NCBI RefSeq assembly: GCF_000340215.1
Contig: NW_006921543.1
Span: 1,488,001 to 1,552,000, forward strand
Length of the DNA stretch: 64,000 nt
Direction of reading: 5' to 3'
Source: Pseudocercospora fijiensis CIRAD86
Taxonomy: Eukaryota > Ascomycota > Dothideomycetes > Mycosphaerellales > Mycosphaerellaceae
The notes under the pieces were generated by a model. The model saw only the letters and a program-made list of their open reading frames with translations, was not told the origin of the DNA and did not search any database. Position numbers and translations under genes: made by a program. Of the stretch, positions 58,201 through 64,000 are shown piece after piece. Numbering within the stretch: the first letter of the stretch is position 1; each line of letters begins with the position of its first letter.

Positions 58201-61200
58201 CATTATAGGCCCTTAGCCTTCTTCTTGTTCTTTACACTAGTCTAATACTTATCTAACAACTTAGTTATATCTTTAAACGAGTCTTCGGCCTCTTACGAGT
58301 CCTATTTAGGTAAATAGCCTTACTATCTTAGGAGGTACTCCTTCTTACCTTACCTAGTCCGATAATCTAGGATACGTTCTATAGACTACAGTTCTTTACT
58401 ATTAGCTAAGACTTCTTCTAACTCGGTAGGCGCTTTATCGCCTTTACGCTAGTAGTATAGCTTAAGGAGGGATATATAGAAGATATTATAGATAGTGTAA
58501 TAGGGTAGAAGCTATAGCTAGTAGGCCTAGCTATTGCCCTTCGGTTCTCGGATTCGGAAGGGGCTAATAAACCGTAGTGCTAGTTTGGGGCGTGTTTTGA
58601 TATTAGGTAATAGGTGTTTGCGGATGCGGAGGTTCTTAGTACTTAGTATAACTATATCGCCTTGTTTAAAGGTTATTAGCGTATAGTGCTTATCGTAGTA
58701 GGTCTTTTAGTACTCTTAAGCCTTTGTTAACTTCTCGGCTATCTTAGTATAGATTTCTCGCATCTTCTAAACCCTCTTAATAGCCGCTAGTGTTTCGGGT
58801 ACTTAACGCGCTTCCCTTTCCTTACGCTCGGCCTCGAGCGATAGGGGGTCTTATAGCATCGTAGCGTTCTAACCTATTATAGCTATATATAGTGAAACCT
58901 TAGTTAATAAGTAGACACTGTTATTGTACACGAATTTAGCTAGTTGTAAGAGGTTAACCTATCTATTAGGGTCCTCGTTAATGTAGCTACGTAGGTACTA
59001 CTATAGCGTAGTATTCTACCTCTCTATTTAACCGTTAGTCTATAGATAGAAGGCTATTAACAGCCGATGCTTTAGTCTTAGCTGTAGGCATAATTCGCTC
59101 TAATAGTGCGATATAAATATCGAGCCCCTATCGGAGACTATCCCCTTAGGGGTCCCCTAATAGCTACAGAAGATGTTGTTCTATAGTGCTTTAGCTATAT
59201 TAATAGCCGTCTAATCCTTCCGAGTAGGAATGTAGCGAGCACCCTTAGTAAATCGGTCTATAACGACTAGGATAGCGTTAAAGACATCTTTGCTTCCTCT
59301 TCGCTTAGTAGAGGGAAGACCTATAATAAAGTCTATTATAAGCTCTGCAAAAGGCTTCTTTAGAACAGGGAGTAAAGACAACTCGCTAAATAGTAAGTGC
59401 TTTAGTACTTTAACTCGCTAGCATACTATATAGGTCTGTATATACTCCTTTATATGCCGCTTACTATTTAGCTAGTAGTATATACGCGATAGTAGCTCGT
59501 GCGACTTCTCTATACTATAGTAACTAGCGAGCTTACTATTATAGTGCCTCTTTAAAAGCTCTTATCTAATCGATTGTTTAGCGGGGATATAGTATCTGCC
59601 CTTAAACTTTAAGTAACCTTTATCGTCGATCGACTAATTACTCTTACTAGATCGAGTCGCCCGTCTACTTATAAGCCTATTAATACGCTCGATAGCAAAG
59701 GCGTCCCTCTACTAAGCACGCAATAGCTTATCTATAAACGATTAACTATTCCTATTTATAAGGTTATTTAATAGCACCCTCGCTATTAAACGAGGTACGT
59801 ATTATATATATCTAATAGCACTAGCAGCCGGAACTACTACAACCTCTTCTATAGTGCTATCGCTGTATAGACTATTACTATAAATAGCAATGTCCTTAAT
59901 CGAGTTATTATAGCTCGAGCGATCTACGTCCTTTCTTTTAACGTATACTAGAAGAACGATAACTCCGCTATAGTATTTGTTGCCGCCGCGGGGTCCGGAA
60001 GTCCGCTTATCCTACGCCTACTTATTAACGACACGGGCTATAGCAATCTTATACTACAGGGTTAGAAACAAAGAATTAATGTGTTAGGTCTCGCTATCGT
60101 AATTAGGCCGCCTCGATAGGCTATCGGTAGGGTTACTTACGCCTAGCTAATATAATATATTAAAATCCAACCTAGCGAGGTAGACGGCCTATCTAGCCTA
60201 TCGACCTATAACCCTAGTAACCTTAGTAATACTACGGAGGTTGTTATAGTCTATATAGACCTGAATTGTATACTAAGCACTATTAAGATAGTAGCGCTAA
60301 TGCTTAAAGGCCTCGACAATAGCTAGGAGCTCTTGCTCGTAGGTCTCGTAGCGACGCTCTATATTAATTATCTTTCGTAAAAAGAAGGCAATTAGGTGCT
60401 AGTAATTGTCCTTATCTGATTGCTATAACATAATAGCCGATATAGCGAACTGTAAAGCGTTAGTCTTAATACGGATCTGCTTGCTTAGTACAAAATAGTA
60501 CAATAAGGGCACTTTAGTAAAGCGTTGCTTTAGACCGTTAAAAGCGGCTTGTGTCTTATTAGTCTATCTAAACTCTCTAGATAGATTGGCCTTAGTTTTA
60601 GTAAGCTTAGTTAGGGGCATTACATATCTCGAATAGCCCTTAATAAACCGGCGGTAAAAGTTAGCGAAGCCGAGGAATAACTAAAGCTCCTTAATACTAG
60701 TAGGCGTTAGCTACTTAGTAATAGTCTTAATCCGGTTAGGATTAGCCTTAACACCCTCGGTTAATACGAGGAAGCTAAGGAAGGACACCTCTTTAGTAGC
60801 AAAGGTACATTTAGGGCTTGCAATATAGACTATAGGCTTATAGGCGGTCGAGGACTTTACGTACTATAGCCTAGTACTCTGCAATGTTAGGTAAATAGGT
60901 ATAGACTAGGATGTTATCTAGGTAAACTATATAGAGGTAGTCTAATAGGCCTAATAGGGCCCGATTAATATAGGACTAGAATATTGTAGAGGCGTTTGCT
61001 AGCCCGAATAGTATAACTAAATACTCGAAATAGCTATAGCGGGTACGGAAGGCTGTTTTCTATTTATTACCCTTACGGATACGGATACGATAGTATGCAT
61101 CCTTAATGTCTAATATAGTATAGTAGTAGGTACTAGAGAGGCGATCGAGGGTCTTATTAATAAGCGGAAGTAGACAACGGTCCTTAATAGTAATAGCATT

Positions 61201-62080
61201 AAGTCTACGGTAATTAATATATAACCGTAGGCTACTATCCTTCTTTAGAACAAACAGGATTAGTGCACTAGCAGGGCTGTTACTATACCGTATCCGGCTA
61301 TTAGCTAGGTTTTCTTCTAGGTACTTACGTAATATAGCAAGCTCGCGCTTACTAAGGTTGTAGAGTAGTCTAAAAGGAACCTCTTTGCCCTCCATAATAT
61401 TAATCTTATAATCCGTCTCCTTAAATATAGGCAATGTCGATGCTAGGTAATGTTTAAATACATTAATATAGGTCTCTTAGATAGGCTCTAGTATACGAGT
61501 AAGCTAATTAGGGTCTATGCTATCCGGGGGCACAGGTTCGTCGTTATTACTACCGAGCAGGTCGGTAGTCGGATTAGCTAAGGCAGGTATTAGGTTGCTA
61601 ATAAATAGGACCCTAATATCGTTAGGGCACTCGCTAATATTAATGTGTTTAATATCCTCTTTCCTAGCGATTCTAAATCGCTACTTCTAGAGGCCTAGGT
61701 CTATAGCTATAGCGTAGTACTTAAGAATAGGGTTACTAATAATAATATCGGATAGGAGGCTGTCTATGTCTACCGCGTAGATAGTAAAGTTTAGTAGGCG
61801 CTTATTGCCGAGGTTATCTCTTAGGGCTATATAGATATAGTAAGCTCTATAGGTTAAGTGCCGAGCGTTATTAAACTAAGTAAGGGTTAGTAGGTTAGTC
61901 CTAGGCAGTTGTCGAAGGTCTAATTGCTTAGCTAGGCGATAGCTAATAAGGGTACTAACTGAATTTCCTAGATCTAGTATAACCTTAGTATTATAATTAG
62001 TGCTATACGAGTCCGATACGAGACAGGTACGTATAATAGCTAGTACAATGTCGATAGTCTTACGCCGTATAAGGCTAACA
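58200..62080 (-). pseudogene. Gypsy-3 pol relic with chromodomain
   Basis: On the minus strand: an RT segment open at 61434-61060 (FKETDYKINIMEGKEVPF, SSLRLYINYRRLNAITIKDR, YYTILDIKDAYYRIRIRKGN). The catalytic box near 60930-60903 reads VYLDNILVY, the second Asp now Asn by G-to-A change. Integrase lies at about 59450-58850, and the chromodomain at about 58400-58210. Order and spacing match Gypsy-2. Confidence 0.9.
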
Positions 62081-62089
62081 GTTAGTACG

Positions 62090-63490
62090 GCGCTTACTCT
62101 TTTTTCGACTAATTAAAAGAGCCGACTAGGGTAGTATTAGCGGCTAAAAGGTGTTTCCTATACTTAGCGGAAGCACGGTTAATTCGGGCCTAGTCCTTAG
62201 GTTTGTCGTATTAGCCTAGTAGATAGCTAGTACTATTACAATTAAAGCACTTTAATCCGGTTAGTAGACTGCCGTAGCTATTATTATTGTTAGTAGAGCG
62301 GTTAGTATTATAGGGATACGAGCCCCTTCTACGGCCCCTATTACGGCCTCCTCTATATAGTCGCCGGCTACGGCCCCTTCTACGGTCGTTGTTACTATTC
62401 CTACTATTAGTATTATTGTCTTAGTAGGAACCTTAGTTTCCTCCGCGGCTACTACGATTGCCGCGGTTAGTACTAGCTAGCCGGATTCTCGATTCTAGTC
62501 GTTATTAAAGCTAGACAGCTCGTTTAGCTGTTTCTACCTCGACTATAAATTAAATACGTGTTAGGTTAGCCTATTCAAACATACGGCGGCGGTCCAATTC
62601 GAGAATAAGCTCCTATCTAAGCTTTAGGCGTATCTCTAAGATCTATATAGAATTAGTCTTAGGCGGAAGGTCGTCTTTAAGGGTTTTTAAATAGGCTTCA
62701 AATAAGCGAGCCGATTAATTAGTCTTCTATTTAGCTCGAAGATATAGGTCCTAAGCATATTATTGCCTTAGTATAGGGTTTCTAAGGGTGTCTAGTATAA
62801 TAGTTTTGTAGGTTTGCTACTAAACAGTAGTCTAGTTATTAAGGGAGTCGAAATAGTTATCCTATGTGCGCTTTAGGTCGCTATTGATATACTATATAGC
62901 GTAGACAACTAGTAAATAGTCGTCTAGAAGAGCCCTCAGCGCATTTCGCTAGTTAAGCTCGCAATTACGTATATAATCGTTGTATTGCTTGCGACTAGAG
63001 CCGTTAAACACGGTATAGTCCTTAAGTTTAGCATCCTTCTTTTAGATAGGTAGTAAAGAAGGTCCCGCTATTAGTTTAGCTATCGGGGGTTCCTAAAGGC
63101 GACGGAGCTCGAGGAGATTATCCTTTAGCTATTGTTCTTAACGTAGGGCAGTAAGCCTGTTTTAAGTGGCTTCTTAAAGTCTCCCTAATAGTTGAGGGCT
63201 AAAGGCTAGTTAGCTATATCGACGGTTAACAATATTACTAAGAATGTCGTTAATAGGCAATTCTAGATTATTACCTAGGACTATAGGCTCTTCGGTAGGC
63301 CTAGTAGTAGGCTCTTTAGTAGGAGGCACTTTAGTAGGTGCTTTAGTAGGCACTTTAGTAGGTACTATACTACTAGCATTGTCGTTACTAGCGCTGCTAG
63401 CGGTAGCACGGTTATTGTTTCGTAATAAGCCGGCTATTGTAAGGGGTAATACTAATAATATATTGTTAGCCCCTAAGATACGGATATAGC
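62090..63490 (-). pseudogene. Gypsy-3 gag relic
   Basis: Reverse counterpart of the Gypsy-2 gag. The Ala/Ser/Thr/Pro-rich N-terminus lies at 63480-63240 and the CCHC knuckle near 62255-62210 (minus). The plus-strand frame that stays open at 63244-63489 is a shadow of the low-complexity gag segment. Confidence 0.8.
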
Positions 63491-63709
63491 GGAATTAGTA
63501 GATATCGGTCTAGTATGCTTAACCTAGTATAATAGGCCGTATAGAAGGCCTTACTTAATAATTAGTACGGTTGCTTCGATAGAATAGTACGTATAGGTCC
63601 CGTTCTTCGGGCGTAATATAGTTAGATTAGTCTTATTCGTAGCTATACCGCTAAAAGCTTAAAATAAGGACTATCTAGCTACTACCCTTAAAGGGTAGAT
63701 CGAATACTG

Positions 63710-63906
63710 TATAAGAAGGGTATATTAGTAGGTAGATAGGGTAGTAGTAGGTATAGGTAGTATTCGATAGAGATCTAAGAGGAGAGGGAGGAAGGTAGGC
63801 TAGTTAGCCTAACGCTAAGCGCTAAGCCCTACCTAAGGCATTAAGACCCTAGCTTTACTCGAGCCTAGTTATATACCAATCACGTATAACCTCTTTAGTC
63901 CTAACA
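63710..63906 (-). repeat. Gypsy-3 5' LTR (197 bp; right end of element on + strand)
   Basis: Reads TATAAGAAGGG ... GTCCTAACA on the plus strand, so the native TGTTAGG start is kept here. Confidence 0.92.
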
Positions 63907-63911
63907 CTAAC
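63907..63911. repeat. Target-site duplication of Gypsy-3, right copy (CTAAC)
   Basis: Exact repeat of 56803-56807. Confidence 0.9.
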
Positions 63912-64000
63912 CTAGCCGTCCTACGTAATAAGATACGCTAGCTATTTAGACAACTATTAATTTAATAAGTTATCTAAACCTAATAACTTAGGGATAAGAT

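Larger units (their letters stand above)
56808..63906 (-). mobile_element. Gypsy-3: complete chromodomain Ty3/Gypsy retrotransposon, same family as Gypsy-2, reverse orientation
   Basis: A 7099-bp element with 197-bp LTRs and CTAAC duplication. Read on the minus strand it has gag, protease/RT/RNase H, integrase and chromodomain, colinear with Gypsy-2 throughout. RIP stops abound, although one 124-codon RT segment happens to stay open. Confidence 0.95.

Noticed and set aside
63244..63489. 81-codon plus-strand ORF, and the similar minus-strand ORF at 42541-42819
   Set aside because: Both are antisense shadows of the low-complexity gag N-terminus of Gypsy-3 and Gypsy-2.
1..64000. tRNA or rRNA genes
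   Set aside because: I looked for cloverleaf B-box-like and rRNA-like stretches by eye and saw none convincing; a covariance-model search would be needed to exclude them.

Overview
This is filamentous-fungal DNA (Pezizomycotina; the species cannot be named from the window). Three short stretches look like ordinary gene-bearing sequence: about 1-1525, 10945-13925 and no more. Everything else has the imprint of repeat-induced point mutation (RIP). CpA and its complement TpG are almost absent, TpA is in great excess, CpG is kept, and glutamine and tryptophan codons appear as TAG/TAA. Reading TAG/TAA as former Gln/Trp codons lets long dead proteins be read that no ordinary ORF scan reports. Coordinates of relics marked 'about' are good to a few tens of bases.

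Left part (1-13.9 kb). The window opens in the C-terminus of an Aquarius/Cwf11-type spliceosomal helicase. Next comes an ankyrin-repeat gene whose 5' part is nearly unmutated and whose remainder is heavily mutated. It is split by a 7.0-kb chromodomain Gypsy retrotransposon (Gypsy-1, 1953-8981) with 181-bp LTRs and a perfect 5-bp target duplication. The ankyrin reading frame continues across the insertion. An unmutated island then holds a small secreted cysteine-rich protein (11350-11676) and an RNase H-fold gene (13053-13697, minus).

Middle part (13.9-26.1 kb). There is a hexanucleotide array, a 1-kb TIR element with GGATC-rich ends, a 90-bp minisatellite and an autonomous Helitron (Rep plus Pif1-like helicase) ending in a hairpin and CTAG at 26106.

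Right part (26.7-51.25 kb). Three copies or part-copies of one large hAT-superfamily transposon are nested, recognised by a shared terminus TAGACCCCGTAGTAGTTCGG. One copy carries a young 3.2-kb Copia element (29422-32636). Another carries a 7.2-kb chromodomain Gypsy (Gypsy-2, 42124-49309). Without Gypsy-2 the longest hAT segment is about 10.3 kb. It holds a hAT transposase relic with its dimerisation domain and, unexpectedly, two different histone H3-like genes: one with two introns (49379-50042, second copy at 32717-33368 minus) and one without visible introns (about 39677-40063). This histone-carrying hAT is the most interesting system in the window.

End (51.25-64 kb). Hairpin-forming minisatellites, a gene relic with a 10-residue repeat, an unrecognised gene relic, and a reverse-oriented sister of Gypsy-2 (Gypsy-3, 56808-63906) with its own 5-bp target duplication. 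The only genes likely to be functional are the helicase, the secreted protein and the RNase H-fold gene.
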